In this document: positions 45,944 to 56,924 of the stretch, one piece after another
Numbering within the stretch: position 1 is the stretch's first letter
How the letters are laid out: the number at the start of each line of letters is the position of its first letter
Origin: Saccharothrix violaceirubra
GTDB taxonomy: Bacteria; Actinomycetota; Actinomycetes; Mycobacteriales; Pseudonocardiaceae
Length of the DNA: 64,000 nucleotides
NCBI RefSeq assembly: GCF_014203755.1
Contig: NZ_JACHJS010000001.1
Span: 248,001-312,000 of the forward strand
Direction: 5' to 3'
Position numbers and translations under genes: made by a program
The notes under the pieces: generated by a model
Told to the model about the DNA's origin: nothing
Seen by the model: the letters and a program-made list of their open reading frames with translations, nothing else
Database searches by the model: none

Positions 45944-46302
45944 GGTCTTCCCCTTCGTTCCGCCTGCTCCAGTTGTGCGCGCACCCGGTCGCGGGCGGCC
46001 TCGAGCCTGGTCACGCACTCCTCCAGCTCGGCGAGCTTGCGCCGGTACACCGCGACCGACGCGGGGCACGCGTCGCCGCTGGAGTGCCCGTCGCGCAGGC
46101 ACTCCACGAACGGCCGGGTGTCCTCCAGCGCGAAGCCGAGTCCGGTGAGCGACCTGATCTCGGCCAGCAGCCGCAGGTCGTCCTCGTCGTACTCGCGCTG
46201 TCCCGTGGAGTTCCGCCGCGCGGTCAGCAGGCCGAGCGATTCGTAGTAGCGCAACGCCCGGGTGGTCGTCCCACCCAGCCGAGCCAGTTCCCCGATGCGC
46301 AC
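45931..46302 (-). CDS. MerR-family transcriptional regulator
   Basis: 123 residues from GTG 46302. Winged-helix domain (1-70) with the classical MerR opening RIGELARLGGTTTRALRYYE and LGLLTARRN; then a dimerisation coiled coil. Cys68 and Cys79 lie in VECLRDGHSSGDACP at the position where MerR sensors bind their inducer, with Cys96 and Cys121 further on, so a thiol or metal signal is plausible. It overlaps the thioredoxin gene and faces a perfect dyad in the gap before tsaB. The longer frame to 46848 is a tsaB shadow. Confidence 0.88.
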   Translation of the reverse strand: MRIGELARLGGTTTRALRYYESLGLLTARRNSTGQREYDEDDLRLLAEIRSLTGLGFALEDTRPFVECLRDGHSSGDACPASVAVYRRKLAELEECVTRLEAARDRVRAQLEQAERRGRPCAR

Positions 46303-46319
46303 GCTGCCCACCTTCCGGG

Positions 46320-46335
46320 TTGACGTGGACGTCAA
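46320..46335. promoter_or_regulatory. palindromic operator, likely MerR site
   Basis: TTGACGTGGACGTCAA is a dyad with 7-base arms, 18 bases upstream of the merR start and 40 bases before tsaB. MerR proteins bind such dyads inside promoters; here autoregulation of merR-trx is the natural reading, and tsaB might also be affected. Confidence 0.6.
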
Positions 46336-46374
46336 CGCAAGTGTCGTACCGGCCCACCCGTACAGTGGACGACT

Positions 46375-47043
46375 GTGTTTGTGCTCGCTCTGGACACCGC
46401 CACCCCCGCCGTGACCGCCGGGGCCGTCGAGCTGACGGCGGACGGGCCGCGCCTGATCGCCCAACGGGTCACGGTCGACCCCAAGGCGCACGGCGAGTTG
46501 CTGACACCCCACCTGCTCGAGGCGTTGGCCGAGGCCGGCCTGGTCTTCCCGGACCTGGACGCGATCGTGGTCGGTTCGGGGCCCGGCCCGTTCACCGGTC
46601 TGCGGGTCGGCCTGGTCACGGCCGCCGCGCTGGGCCAGGCGCTCAACCGGCCTGTCTACCCGGTGCCCACGACCGACGCGATCGCGCTCGCCGCGCACAC
46701 CGGTCAGCCGCTGCTCGTGGCCACCGACGCCCGCCGCCGCGAGGTCTACTGGGCGGCGTACGACGCGGCCGGCCGGCGCACCGACGGCCCGCACGTCGAA
46801 AGCCCGGCGGACCTGGTGGCCAAGCTGCCCGCGTTGGGCGTCGCGCACGCCACCGGCCAGGGCGCCGAGCTGTACGACCTCGGCCTGCCGGTCCTGGACA
46901 CCCGCTACCCGACGCCGGACGCCCTGGTGAAGGCCGCCGCCGCGGACCTGCTCGCGGGCGCCCGCCCGGCCGCGCTGACCCCGCTCTACCTGCGCCGGCC
47001 CGACGCCGTCGCGCCGACCGGCCGCAAACGGGTGCTGAAGTGA
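46375..47043 (+). CDS. tsaB: tRNA t6A synthesis protein TsaB
   Basis: 222 residues, GTG start. ASKHA fold with LALDTATPAVTAG, KAHGELLTPHLLEAL and GSGPGPFTGLRVGL. TsaB is the partner that pairs with TsaD for threonylcarbamoyl transfer; it lacks the metal ligands of TsaD, as expected. The stop overlaps rimI by 4 bases, so tsaB-rimI-tsaD is a coupled operon. Confidence 0.94.
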   Translation: MFVLALDTATPAVTAGAVELTADGPRLIAQRVTVDPKAHGELLTPHLLEALAEAGLVFPDLDAIVVGSGPGPFTGLRVGLVTAAALGQALNRPVYPVPTTDAIALAAHTGQPLLVATDARRREVYWAAYDAAGRRTDGPHVESPADLVAKLPALGVAHATGQGAELYDLGLPVLDTRYPTPDALVKAAAADLLAGARPAALTPLYLRRPDAVAPTGRKRVLK

Positions 47044-47495
47044 CCCCGGTCGTCACCATCGCGCCTCTGCGTGAAGAAGACGTGCCCGAGTGCGTCCGGA
47101 TCGAGCACGAGTCGTTCCCGGCCGACGACCCGTGGAGCGCCGACGCGTTCCGCGGCGAACTCCGGGCCGGCCACCACTACGTCGGCGCGTACGTGGCCGA
47201 CGAACTGGTCGGCTACGCGGGCCTGGGCCTGACGGACTTCGAGAGCAGCGTCCACACGATCGCCGTCGACAAGCGGTGGCAGGGCAACGGCATCGGCCGC
47301 ACGTTGCTGCGCACGCTGCTCGCGGTGGCCGACGAGCGCCGCGTGCCGGTGTTCCTCGAGGTGCGCACGGACAACGTTCCGGCGATCACCCTCTACGTCG
47401 CGCACGGCTTCGAGCACCTCGGCCGGCGCCGCCGCTACTACCAGCCGTCGGGTGCCGACGCGTACACGATGGGAAGGCCCGCGAAAAGTGACTGA
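47040..47495 (+). CDS. rimI: ribosomal protein S18 alanine N-acetyltransferase
   Basis: 151 residues, GTG overlapping the tsaB stop. GNAT fold with acetyl-CoA loop [32 protein letters not shown] and [13 protein letters not shown], the RimI signature. It N-acetylates ribosomal protein S18 and possibly other N-termini. It lies between tsaB and tsaD as in most actinobacteria, and overlaps tsaD by 8 bases. Confidence 0.92.
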   Translation: MTPVVTIAPLREEDVPECVRIEHESFPADDPWSADAFRGELRAGHHYVGAYVADELVGYAGLGLTDFESSVHTIAVDKRWQGNGIGRTLLRTLLAVADERRVPVFLEVRTDNVPAITLYVAHGFEHLGRRRRYYQPSGADAYTMGRPAKSD

Positions 47496-48540
47496 CCGGC
47501 TCATCCTGGGATTCGAGTCCTCCTGCGACGAAACCGGCGTCGGCATCGTCCGGCTGGGACCGGACGGCGCGCTGGAGCTGCTCGCCGACGAGGTCGCGTC
47601 CAGCGTCGAGGAGCACGCCCGGTTCGGCGGCGTCGTGCCCGAAGTGGCGTCGCGGGCGCACCTGGAGGCCATGGTGCCGACGATGCGCCGGGCGTTGGAG
47701 ACGTCCGGGGTCGAGCTGTCTGACGTGGACGCGATCGCGGTCACCGCCGGTCCCGGGCTCGCGGGCGCGCTGCTGGTCGGGGTCTCGGCGGCGAAGGCGT
47801 ACGCGGCGGCGTTGAACAAGCCCCTGTACGGCGTGAACCACCTGGCCGGGCACGTCGCGGCCGACACGCTCCAGCACGGCCCGCTGCCGGCCCGCTGCCT
47901 GGCGCTGCTGGTCTCGGGCGGCCACTCGCAGCTACTGCTGATCGAGGGGCTGGCGCACCGGATCACCGAGATCGGGTCCACTGTGGACGACGCGGCGGGC
48001 GAGGCGTACGACAAGGTCGCCCGGCTGCTCGACCTGCCGTACCCCGGCGGTCCGCCGATCGACAAGCTCGCCAAGCAGGGCAACGCGTGCGCGATCGCGT
48101 TCCCGCGTGGACTGACCGGTCCGCGCGACCCGCGTTACGACTTCTCGTTCTCCGGCTTGAAGACGTCGGTGGCCCGGTGGGTCGAGCGCGCGGAGCGGGC
48201 CGGCGAGGAGATCCCGCTGGCCGACGTGGCCGCGTCGTTCCAGGAGGCGGTGGCGGACGTGCTGACCGCGAAGGCGATCCGGGCGTGCAAGGACCTGGAG
48301 GTCGACACGCTGGTGATCTCCGGCGGTGTCGCGGCGAACTCGCGGCTGTCGGGCTTGGCGGCCGAGAGGTGCGCCGAGGCCGGGATCGAGCTGCGCGTGC
48401 CCCGGCCCCGGTTGTGCACGGACAACGGCGCCATGATCGCGGCGTTGGGCGCGCACCTGGTCGCGGCCGGTGCGGGTCCGTCGCGGTTGGACCTGTCGAC
48501 GACGCCCGGTCTGCCCGTGTCCACGGTTCAGGTTCCCTGA
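47488..48540 (+). CDS. tsaD: tRNA threonylcarbamoyltransferase TsaD
   Basis: 350 residues from GTG 47488. [10 protein letters not shown] opening, metal ligands in [34 protein letters not shown] and a C-terminal [13 protein letters not shown]. It transfers the threonylcarbamoyl group to A37 of tRNA. The last gene of tsaB-rimI-tsaD; its final 13 bases overlap the convergent SARP gene. Confidence 0.96.
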   Translation: MTDRLILGFESSCDETGVGIVRLGPDGALELLADEVASSVEEHARFGGVVPEVASRAHLEAMVPTMRRALETSGVELSDVDAIAVTAGPGLAGALLVGVSAAKAYAAALNKPLYGVNHLAGHVAADTLQHGPLPARCLALLVSGGHSQLLLIEGLAHRITEIGSTVDDAAGEAYDKVARLLDLPYPGGPPIDKLAKQGNACAIAFPRGLTGPRDPRYDFSFSGLKTSVARWVERAERAGEEIPLADVAASFQEAVADVLTAKAIRACKDLEVDTLVISGGVAANSRLSGLAAERCAEAGIELRVPRPRLCTDNGAMIAALGAHLVAAGAGPSRLDLSTTPGLPVSTVQVP

Positions 48541-51371
48541 AGTACGGCTTCGATCCGGTCCACGTCGAACCGTTCGGCCGCGGGCAGCGGGGTGTCCACG
48601 GACAGCCGCAGCCGGGTCGCCTCGTCGAGCAGCCGTCGGGCCTCGGCGTGGTCACCGGCCAACGCGTGCGCGCCCGCGAGCCCCTCGCACGCCAACGCGA
48701 TCGCCCTCGGGTCGCCGATGCGTGACGCCAGGGCGTGCCCTTCGGCGTGCCACGCCGCCGCGCGCTCGGCGTCACCACGCATCTCGGCCACGAACCCGAG
48801 TTCGGCCAGGACCAGCGTGCCCGCACTCTCGAACCCCTCGGTGCGGTGCCACGCCAGCACGCGGTGCAGGTGGTGTTCGGCGTCGTCGAGACGCCCTTCG
48901 CGCCGGGCGCCCAGGGCGAGTCCCGTCTCGGCGTACATCGTGGCCGGCGTGAACGCGCCCGCGAGCCCTCGGGCCCGCTCGTGGTACTCGCGTCCACGGA
49001 CGAAATCGCAGGTCAGCAACGCCACGCGGCCCAGCCAGGACAGCGTGAACGACACCTCGGGCCACGACCGCAGCTCCTCGGCGAGCACCAGGCCCTCGCC
49101 GTGCACCCGGGCCGCCTCGGGGTAGTCGCCGGCCATGGCCGCGAGCGTGCCGCGCACGAACGTGACCTGGAGCCGGCCCCACCGGTCGCCGGTCCGGTCG
49201 AACAGCGTCGACGCCCGGTCCGCGGCGGCCCGCGCGCCGACAAGATCGCCCCGGGCCAGGGACTGGCTGACCACGTCGATGGACGCGGCGGCCACGCCCC
49301 AGTCGTCGCCGTGGTCCTCGAACACCCTCAGCGCCCGCTCGGTGAGCGGCTCGGCCGCGGGCATGTCGCCGACCGTGGACAGCACGTAGCCCAGGAACCA
49401 GCGCGTGTACGCCTCCTCGACCGGATCGGCGATCTGGTCGACGGTGGCCGGCACGTCCGGCGGCAGCGGGTCTCCCGCGAGCACGCCGAACGCCGCCTCC
49501 CACACGATCGCGGCCGGGTCGGCGGACCCCGCCAGCGCCCGGCGGGCCTCGCCGAGCCGGCCGCGCAGGAACCAGTACCAGGTCAGCGCCTTGGCCAGCC
49601 GGACCCGTTCGGCGCCGGTGAGCACGTCCAGCGCGGCACGCAGGTTGGCGGTGTCCGCGTCGAGCCGGGCCAGCCGGGCGAGCTGGCCGCCGGCGCGCAG
49701 CCCCGGGCGTTCGGCGAGGGCGAGGTGGAACCGGGCGTGGGCGAGCCGGACCGGGTCCTCCTCGCCGGCCTCCCGCAAACGTTCGCGCCCGTAGTGCGTC
49801 ACGGAGTCGAGCAGCCGGAACCGACCCTCGGCGGCGACCACCAGCGACCGGTCCACGAGCCGGGTCAGCACGTCCAGCGCGTCGTCGCCCGCCACGGCCT
49901 CGGCCGCGTCCAACGCCCACCCCTCGTCGTGCACGGCCACACGGCGCAGCACCACGCGTTCCGCGTCGCCGAGCAGGTCCCAGCTCCAGTCCAGCGCGGC
50001 CCGCAGCGTGCGGTGGCGTTCGGGCGCGTCCCGGGGGCCGCCCGCGAGCAGCCGGAGCCGGTCGTCGAGCCGGTCGAGCACGCCGCCGGCGCCCAGCGCG
50101 CGCACCCGGCGGGCGGCCAGTTCCAGCGCCAGCGGCAGGCCGTCGAGCCGACGGCAGATCGCGGCCACGGTCCCGTCGTCGCCGTCGAGGAACCCGGCGG
50201 CCCGTTCGGCGAACAACGCCATCGCGTCCGGCAAGGGCAGCGGGGGCACCACGTACAGCGCCTCGCCCGAGACGCCGAGGGGTTCCTGGCTGGTCGTGAG
50301 CACCCGCAGGCCCGGCGCGGCGCGCAACGCCCGGGACACCAGCGTGGCCACCTCGTCGACCACGCGTTCGCAGTTGTCCAGCAGCAGCACGGTCTCCCGG
50401 ACCCGCAGCGTCTCCGCGACCGCGTCGACCAGGTCGCCCTCGTCCCGCACGCCGAGCACCGCCGCGACGACGGCCGCGACCCGGTCGCCGGTCGCGCCGG
50501 ACAGGTCGACCAGCCACACGCCGTCCGCCGCCGTCAGGCCGTGGGCGGCGGCCAGCGCGAGCCGGGTCTTCCCCACGCCGCCCGGCCCGGTCAGCGTCAC
50601 CAGCCGTGCCCGGTCGAGCAGCGTGCGCACGGCCGACACGGCGGAATCCCTTCCCACCAAAGGGGAAACGGGCGCGGGCAGGTTGTGCCTCGGCCGGGCG
50701 CCGCGCGTCACGTCGTGGGTCAGCACGGACTGGCGCAGCCGGACCAGTTCGGGGCCGGGCTCCAGGCCCAGTTCGGCGTCGAGCCGGTCGCGCAGGTCGG
50801 TGAAGCTCGCCAACGCCTCCACGTGCCTGCCCGACAGGTACAGGGCGCGCATGTGCAGGCCGCGCAGGCGTTCCCGGGTCGGGTGCCGCGCCACCTCGGC
50901 GGAAACGTCCACAGTGGACCCGATCGCCAGGTGTGCCGCCGCGCGGTCCTCCACCGCCGCGATCCGCTCATCCTCCAGGTCGTCGCGGTCACCGCGCCAC
51001 AACGTGACCGCGTCGTCCAGCAGCGCCGCCGCCGCGACCGGGTCGGCCGTGCGCGCCCGGGACACCAGCTCGCGGAACCGCAGCAGGTCCAGCGTGCCCG
51101 CGTCGACCCGCAGCGCGTACCCGGCGGCCGAGTACGTCACGAGATCACGCGTGCCCAACGCCCGGCGCAGCTGCGAAACCCTGGTCTGCAACGTGTTGCG
51201 CGACCGTTCCCGACCGTCCCACAGCACCTCGACCAGCCGGTCCGCCGACACCGGGCGACCGGCCGCCAGCAGCAGTTCCGCCAGCAGCGCACGGACCTTG
51301 GTCTCGGGCACGGCGACGGGCGTGCCGTCGTCGTCCCACACCACGAGCGGACCGAGCACCCCGAATCGCAC
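48528..51371 (-). CDS. AfsR/SARP-family regulator, second copy
   Basis: 947 residues from GTG 51371, which starts [10 protein letters not shown]; the upstream open frame is antisense to the next gene. OmpR-like DNA-binding domain (~1-90, [15 protein letters not shown]), activation domain to ~235 ([19 protein letters not shown]), STAND ATPase with Walker [14 protein letters not shown] (~260) and [10 protein letters not shown], then a long TPR-like helical region. It differs from the regulator in the type VII locus in the ATPase and TPR parts. It is divergent from an imine-reductase-like gene across 73 bases and may control it. No heptamer operator is obvious in that gap. Confidence 0.9.
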   Translation of the reverse strand: MRFGVLGPLVVWDDDGTPVAVPETKVRALLAELLLAAGRPVSADRLVEVLWDGRERSRNTLQTRVSQLRRALGTRDLVTYSAAGYALRVDAGTLDLLRFRELVSRARTADPVAAAALLDDAVTLWRGDRDDLEDERIAAVEDRAAAHLAIGSTVDVSAEVARHPTRERLRGLHMRALYLSGRHVEALASFTDLRDRLDAELGLEPGPELVRLRQSVLTHDVTRGARPRHNLPAPVSPLVGRDSAVSAVRTLLDRARLVTLTGPGGVGKTRLALAAAHGLTAADGVWLVDLSGATGDRVAAVVAAVLGVRDEGDLVDAVAETLRVRETVLLLDNCERVVDEVATLVSRALRAAPGLRVLTTSQEPLGVSGEALYVVPPLPLPDAMALFAERAAGFLDGDDGTVAAICRRLDGLPLALELAARRVRALGAGGVLDRLDDRLRLLAGGPRDAPERHRTLRAALDWSWDLLGDAERVVLRRVAVHDEGWALDAAEAVAGDDALDVLTRLVDRSLVVAAEGRFRLLDSVTHYGRERLREAGEEDPVRLAHARFHLALAERPGLRAGGQLARLARLDADTANLRAALDVLTGAERVRLAKALTWYWFLRGRLGEARRALAGSADPAAIVWEAAFGVLAGDPLPPDVPATVDQIADPVEEAYTRWFLGYVLSTVGDMPAAEPLTERALRVFEDHGDDWGVAAASIDVVSQSLARGDLVGARAAADRASTLFDRTGDRWGRLQVTFVRGTLAAMAGDYPEAARVHGEGLVLAEELRSWPEVSFTLSWLGRVALLTCDFVRGREYHERARGLAGAFTPATMYAETGLALGARREGRLDDAEHHLHRVLAWHRTEGFESAGTLVLAELGFVAEMRGDAERAAAWHAEGHALASRIGDPRAIALACEGLAGAHALAGDHAEARRLLDEATRLRLSVDTPLPAAERFDVDRIEAVLQGT

Positions 51372-51444
51372 GCCACCAGCAAACCCGCAGCCGACCCGCA
51401 GCGGCAAACGCGAACCTCGTCGCAAGGGACGAGAGAGGACCGAC

Positions 51445-52305
51445 ATGACCGACAGCAGGACCCCGTTGACCCTGATCGGACTCGGGCCGATGGGCCAGGG
51501 CATGGTGAAGTTGTGGCTCGCCGCGGGCCACGCCGTGACCGTGTGGAACCGGACCCGGTCGCGCGCGGACGACGTGCTCGCGGCCGGCGCGGTGTGGGCG
51601 GAGCGGGCCGACGCCGTGGCCGCGAACCGGCTGATCGTGCTCAGCCTCACCGACTACCGGGCCGCCGACGCCGTGCTCGACGGGCTCGACCTGACCGGCA
51701 AGGTCGTGGTCAACCTCAGCTCGGACACGCCCGACCGGACCCGCGAGGCCGCCGAGGCGGTCGCCGCCCGCGGCGGCACGCTGCTGGTCGGCGGCTTGAT
51801 GGTGCCCGCGCCGCTGCTCGGCACGGAGGCCGCGTACGCGTTCTACAGCGGGCCGGAGGACGTGTTCGCCGAGTACCGCGACACGCTGGCGCTGCTCGGC
51901 CGTACCGACTACCTCGGCGCCGACCCGGTGCCGGCGCAGCTGCACTACCAGGCGCAGCTCGACCTGTTCCTGACCGTGCTCGCGGGCATGCTGCACGCGT
52001 TCGCCCTGGTCGGCACGGCCGGGGTGTCGGCGAAGGACTTCGCACCGTACATGCGCGAAACCCTCGACACGATGTCGTTCTACCTCGACGAGACCGTGAC
52101 GAGCGTCGACAGCGGGCAACACCCCGGCGACCTCGCGAACATCACGATGATGGGTGCCACGACCGACCACATCGTGGCCGCGAGCGAGGACGCCGGGCTC
52201 GACGCGGGCCTGCCGAAGGCGGTCCAGGACCTCTACCACCGGGCGATCGCGGCCGGGCGCGGCGGCGAGAACTGGACCGCCCTGGTCGACCTGATCCGCC
52301 GCTGA
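51445..52305 (+). CDS. NAD(P)-dependent imine reductase-like oxidoreductase
   Basis: 286 residues, ATG 51445 with GAGAGAGG upstream. The N-terminal Rossmann domain has LIGLGPMGQGMVKLWL and VWNRTRSRADD with Arg for the NADP phosphate. The helical C-terminal domain (~165-286) is of the imine-reductase type within the beta-hydroxyacid/6PGDH superfamily. Family members reduce imines in secondary metabolism; the natural substrate is unknown. Divergent from a SARP regulator, and followed by a clear terminator, so it stands alone. Confidence 0.85.
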   Translation: MTDSRTPLTLIGLGPMGQGMVKLWLAAGHAVTVWNRTRSRADDVLAAGAVWAERADAVAANRLIVLSLTDYRAADAVLDGLDLTGKVVVNLSSDTPDRTREAAEAVAARGGTLLVGGLMVPAPLLGTEAAYAFYSGPEDVFAEYRDTLALLGRTDYLGADPVPAQLHYQAQLDLFLTVLAGMLHAFALVGTAGVSAKDFAPYMRETLDTMSFYLDETVTSVDSGQHPGDLANITMMGATTDHIVAASEDAGLDAGLPKAVQDLYHRAIAAGRGGENWTALVDLIRR

Positions 52306-52311
52306 TCCGGT

Positions 52312-52341
52312 CCGGGTGCGCGGCACCGGCCGCGCACCCGG
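52312..52341 (+). terminator. terminator hairpin after the imine-reductase-like gene
   Basis: CCGGGTGCGCGG (52312-52323), 6-base loop, CCGCGCACCCGG (52330-52341): a perfect 12-bp stem 7 bases past the stop. Confidence 0.8.
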
Positions 52342-52443
52342 CGGAACATGAGGTATTAACGCAGGTCCCCGGTACTCCGCCTCCACACGAGGGCAGCCGC
52401 CGCTCCCCCGAAAGGTGAGTCCTCAGAAGGTGAGGCACCGGCC

Positions 52444-54228
52444 ATGACCGACGACATCGGCTCCGGCAACCGCAGACTCCTCGACCTCGTCACCCGCAGA
52501 CAGCGCGCCGTGCTCGACGACCCCACCGCGTTCTTCCCCTGGCGCCGGCCGTGCACCGTGAAGACGCTCCTGGTCACCGACGGCATCCTGGACTTCGGCC
52601 TCGGCGACTTCGGGTTGCGCACGTTCGTCGACGTGCTGATCAACGACAAGCGCTCGTACGTCCGCTTCGACCTCACCGTCGCGCACTTGAGCGCGACCGT
52701 GTCGAACGCGGCCGTGCTCCAGGGCGTGCCGGGGATCTCCCGAAGCATCAAGGGATTCGTCTTCGACGACCCCGACCACTTCACGCCCGAAACGTACGAC
52801 GTGGTGTGGCTGTTCGGCTTCGACTCGTTCATCCACGGCGTCGACTACCCCAACCGCACCGCCGACCCGGCCCGCTACCCGGCCACGCGGCTCGGCGACG
52901 CCGAACTCGACGCGTTGACCGCCCACGCCAACCGGGGCGGCGGGCTGTTCGGCACCGGCGACCACGGCTCGATCGGCAGCGCGCTGTGCGGCTCGGTCGA
53001 CCGGCTGCGCGGCCAGCGCCACTGGCAGGACTTCGGCGCGAGCGAGGTCGGCATGACCACCGCCCGGCGCAACGACTCCAACCGGATCGGCCACGACGCG
53101 GGCTCGCAGTTCAGCGACCAGAGCGACGACGTGCCCCAGGTGCTCGACCTCAAGCTCTACAGCACCCGAGTCGGCCTGCTGAAGGCCGCGCGCTACCCGC
53201 ACCCGGTCCTGTGCAGCCGCCTGGGCCGCATCGACGTGTTCCCCGACCACCCGCACGAGGGACAGGTTCGCGTGCCGCCGAACCTCGGCCTGTCGTGTCG
53301 GGACGGCAGCCCCGAGTACCCGGACGCCGCCGGCGGCGGCCAGGTCGTGCCTGAGATCGTCGCCACCGGACGGGTGCCGGCCGGCAACACCGCGTCGTCG
53401 AACGGTGGGCTCAACCTCAAGACGCCCACCATCGCGCACACGTTCGGGGTCGTGGCCACGTACGACGGTCACCGGGCCGGGGTGGGTCGCGTGGTCACCG
53501 ACTCCACGTGGCACCACTTCGTGAACGTGAACCTGATCGGCGTGGTCGAGGGCGGCCTGTTCGACGACTTCGTGGGACCCGGCCCGGGGCCGGGCACGCC
53601 CGGCACGCACTTCTCCAAGCACATCGGGTTCCTGGCGTCGCCGTCCGGGCGGGCCGCGTTGGACAAGATCCGCGAGTACTACGTCAACGTCGGCGTGTGG
53701 CTCGCGCCACCCGCCCGGATCAAGTGCATGAACAGCAGGTTCTGGTGGGAGCTGCTGTGGTCGGACCGGATCGTCGAGGCCACCCTCCAGCGGCCCGACC
53801 TGACCCTGGACAAGGTCGCGCTGCCCGAGCTGTTCCACATCGGCGTGCACGCGCGTGACGTGCTCGGCCGGCACGCGGGCGCGTGCCGGACCCTGCACTG
53901 GGTGTTCCCGCTGATCGTCGACCTCCAGGTGGAGCTGCGGCCGTGGATCGACCCGTGGTGGCCCGGCGACGACCGGCGCGAGGTCGACCCGCCGCTGCCG
54001 TGGCTCGACGTCCAACCGCTCGTGGACGTCGCCGTTGGCGGCGCGCTGGTGGCGTTGCGCGGCGCGTTCCCGCATCCCGGGACGGACGTCGACTTCGACG
54101 ACAAGGCCCGCGAGGTGGCTTTGAAGGGCGCCCGCACCGCCTACGAGCGGGGGCTGGAGCGGTTCCGGGGTGACCTGAAAGGCGCGCTGCGGTTCACCTT
54201 GCCGGGGGAGGAGACGGGGGTTCGTTGA
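52444..54228 (+). CDS. uncharacterised 594-residue cytosolic protein
   Basis: 594 residues, ATG 52444. I recognise no family with confidence. The N-terminal part alternates hydrophobic strands and turns: KTLLVTDGILDFGLGDFGLRT, VVWLFGFDSF, then GGGLFGTGDHGSIGSALCG. That pattern resembles ThuA or class I amidotransferase-like Rossmann folds. A His-rich segment (DSTWHHFVNVNLIG) could bind metal. The C-terminal ~200 residues are helical and Trp-rich. No signal peptide or membrane helix. It lies directly upstream of the CIRCE element of groES, on the same strand, and is accessory relative to M. tuberculosis. Expression is likely independent. Confidence 0.8.
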   Translation: MTDDIGSGNRRLLDLVTRRQRAVLDDPTAFFPWRRPCTVKTLLVTDGILDFGLGDFGLRTFVDVLINDKRSYVRFDLTVAHLSATVSNAAVLQGVPGISRSIKGFVFDDPDHFTPETYDVVWLFGFDSFIHGVDYPNRTADPARYPATRLGDAELDALTAHANRGGGLFGTGDHGSIGSALCGSVDRLRGQRHWQDFGASEVGMTTARRNDSNRIGHDAGSQFSDQSDDVPQVLDLKLYSTRVGLLKAARYPHPVLCSRLGRIDVFPDHPHEGQVRVPPNLGLSCRDGSPEYPDAAGGGQVVPEIVATGRVPAGNTASSNGGLNLKTPTIAHTFGVVATYDGHRAGVGRVVTDSTWHHFVNVNLIGVVEGGLFDDFVGPGPGPGTPGTHFSKHIGFLASPSGRAALDKIREYYVNVGVWLAPPARIKCMNSRFWWELLWSDRIVEATLQRPDLTLDKVALPELFHIGVHARDVLGRHAGACRTLHWVFPLIVDLQVELRPWIDPWWPGDDRREVDPPLPWLDVQPLVDVAVGGALVALRGAFPHPGTDVDFDDKAREVALKGARTAYERGLERFRGDLKGALRFTLPGEETGVR

Positions 54229-54232
54229 AGCG

Positions 54233-54259
54233 TTGGCACTCGCATGGGTAGAGTGCCAG
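54233..54259. promoter_or_regulatory. CIRCE element (HrcA operator) for groES-groEL
   Basis: TTGGCACTC (54233-54241), nine bases, GAGTGCCAG (54251-54259). It matches the CIRCE layout TTAGCACTC, nine bases, GAGTGCTAA with two substitutions that keep seven of the nine arm pairs. HrcA bound here would repress groES until heat stress. It begins 5 bases past the preceding stop. Confidence 0.88.
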
Positions 54260-54360
54260 ATGCACGGCACCAGCGACCGCCCCGACCCCCGCGACGGCGG
54301 GGTGGCAGGAGCCGTAAACGCAACCTGCCAACGCTTTCGACGACCGTGGAGGTCAGCCCG

Positions 54361-54654
54361 GTGAGCGTGAACATCAAGCCGCTCGAAGACAAGATCCTGG
54401 TCCAGGCCAGCGAGGCCGAGACCACGACGGCCTCCGGCCTCGTGATCCCGGACACCGCGAAGGAGAAGCCCCAGGAGGGCAAGGTCCTCGCGGTCGGCCC
54501 CGGCCGGATCGACGACAAGGGCAACCGCGTGCCGGTCGACGTCGCCGTGGGCGACGTCGTCGTCTACTCCAAGTACGGCGGCACCGAGATCAAGTACAAC
54601 GGCGAGGAGTACCTGATCCTCTCCGCCCGCGACGTGCTGGCCGTCGTCAACTGA
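54361..54654 (+). CDS. groES: co-chaperonin GroES
   Basis: 97 residues from GTG 54361, GGAGGT upstream. It starts [13 protein letters not shown], has the mobile loop around [14 protein letters not shown] and the roof segment [15 protein letters not shown], and ends ARDVLAVVN. It caps the GroEL ring in ATP-driven folding. Controlled by the CIRCE element upstream; groEL follows after 80 bases containing a hairpin. Confidence 0.96.
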   Translation: MSVNIKPLEDKILVQASEAETTTASGLVIPDTAKEKPQEGKVLAVGPGRIDDKGNRVPVDVAVGDVVVYSKYGGTEIKYNGEEYLILSARDVLAVVN

Positions 54655-54670
54655 CGACCCCGCTGTCATG

Positions 54671-56354
<1,684 letters not shown>

Positions 56355-56569
56355 CCCCAGCGGCCAGGGCGGCTCGCATCGCCGGTCCCGGTAGTCCGCT
56401 CGACCCGTCGGGGGTGCCGATCCTGGTAGGCGGGTCGTCCGACCTGCCGAAGGTCGGTTTCCCGGTGGGTCGGACGACCCGCCGGCGGTCGGTCGCCCGG
56501 ATCGCCTGATCCGGGCGGGCAGGCCCCCGGGTCGGCGGGCCACCGGGTACGCGTTCGGGTTCCGACGCG

Positions 56570-56610
56570 AAGGGGCGGCACGGAGGACTTGTCCTCCGTT
56601 GCCGCCCCTT
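56570..56610. terminator. bidirectional terminator between groEL1 and whiD
   Basis: A 19-base left arm (56570-56588) and a right arm (56591-56610) complementary except for one extra T; the stem begins AAGGGGCGGCA. It lies between convergent groEL1 and whiD, 18 bases from the whiD stop. Confidence 0.85.
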
Positions 56611-56627
56611 CCGCGTGCCGCCGCTCT

Positions 56628-56924
56628 TCAGGCCATGGTGAGTTGCCGCTTGCGGGCCTTGATGATGGTGTCGCGTTCGGACTCGGAGAGCCCGCCCCAT
56701 ATTCCGTACGGCTCCTGCACCGCCAACGCGTGCCTTCGGCACATCTCCAGCACCGGACAGGAGAGGCACACGGCCTTGGCCCGTGCTTCCCGCCGTGCGC
56801 GTGCCGGTCCGCGTTCACCGTCCGGGTGGAAGAAGAACGCACTGTCCATGCCGCGGCAGGAGCCGCGCATCTGCCAGTCCCACAGATCCGCGTTCGGACC
56901 GGGAAGCCTTCGGGTGTCCGCCAT
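56628..56924 (-). CDS. whiD: WhiB-family iron-sulfur regulator, WhiD/WhiB3 orthologue
   Basis: 98 residues, ATG start. Four cluster-binding Cys: Cys23 (GSCRGMD), Cys53 and Cys56 (AVCLSCPVLE), Cys62 (MCRRHA); the GIWGG turn (74-78) and a basic C-terminus (KARKRQL) follow. WhiB proteins carry a 4Fe-4S cluster and act with the principal sigma factor. The position beside groEL1 in opposite orientation matches M. tuberculosis whiB3, and the position beside bldM matches Streptomyces whiD, needed for late sporulation. Orthology rests on gene order plus family match. Confidence 0.93.
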   Translation of the reverse strand: MADTRRLPGPNADLWDWQMRGSCRGMDSAFFFHPDGERGPARARREARAKAVCLSCPVLEMCRRHALAVQEPYGIWGGLSESERDTIIKARKRQLTMA

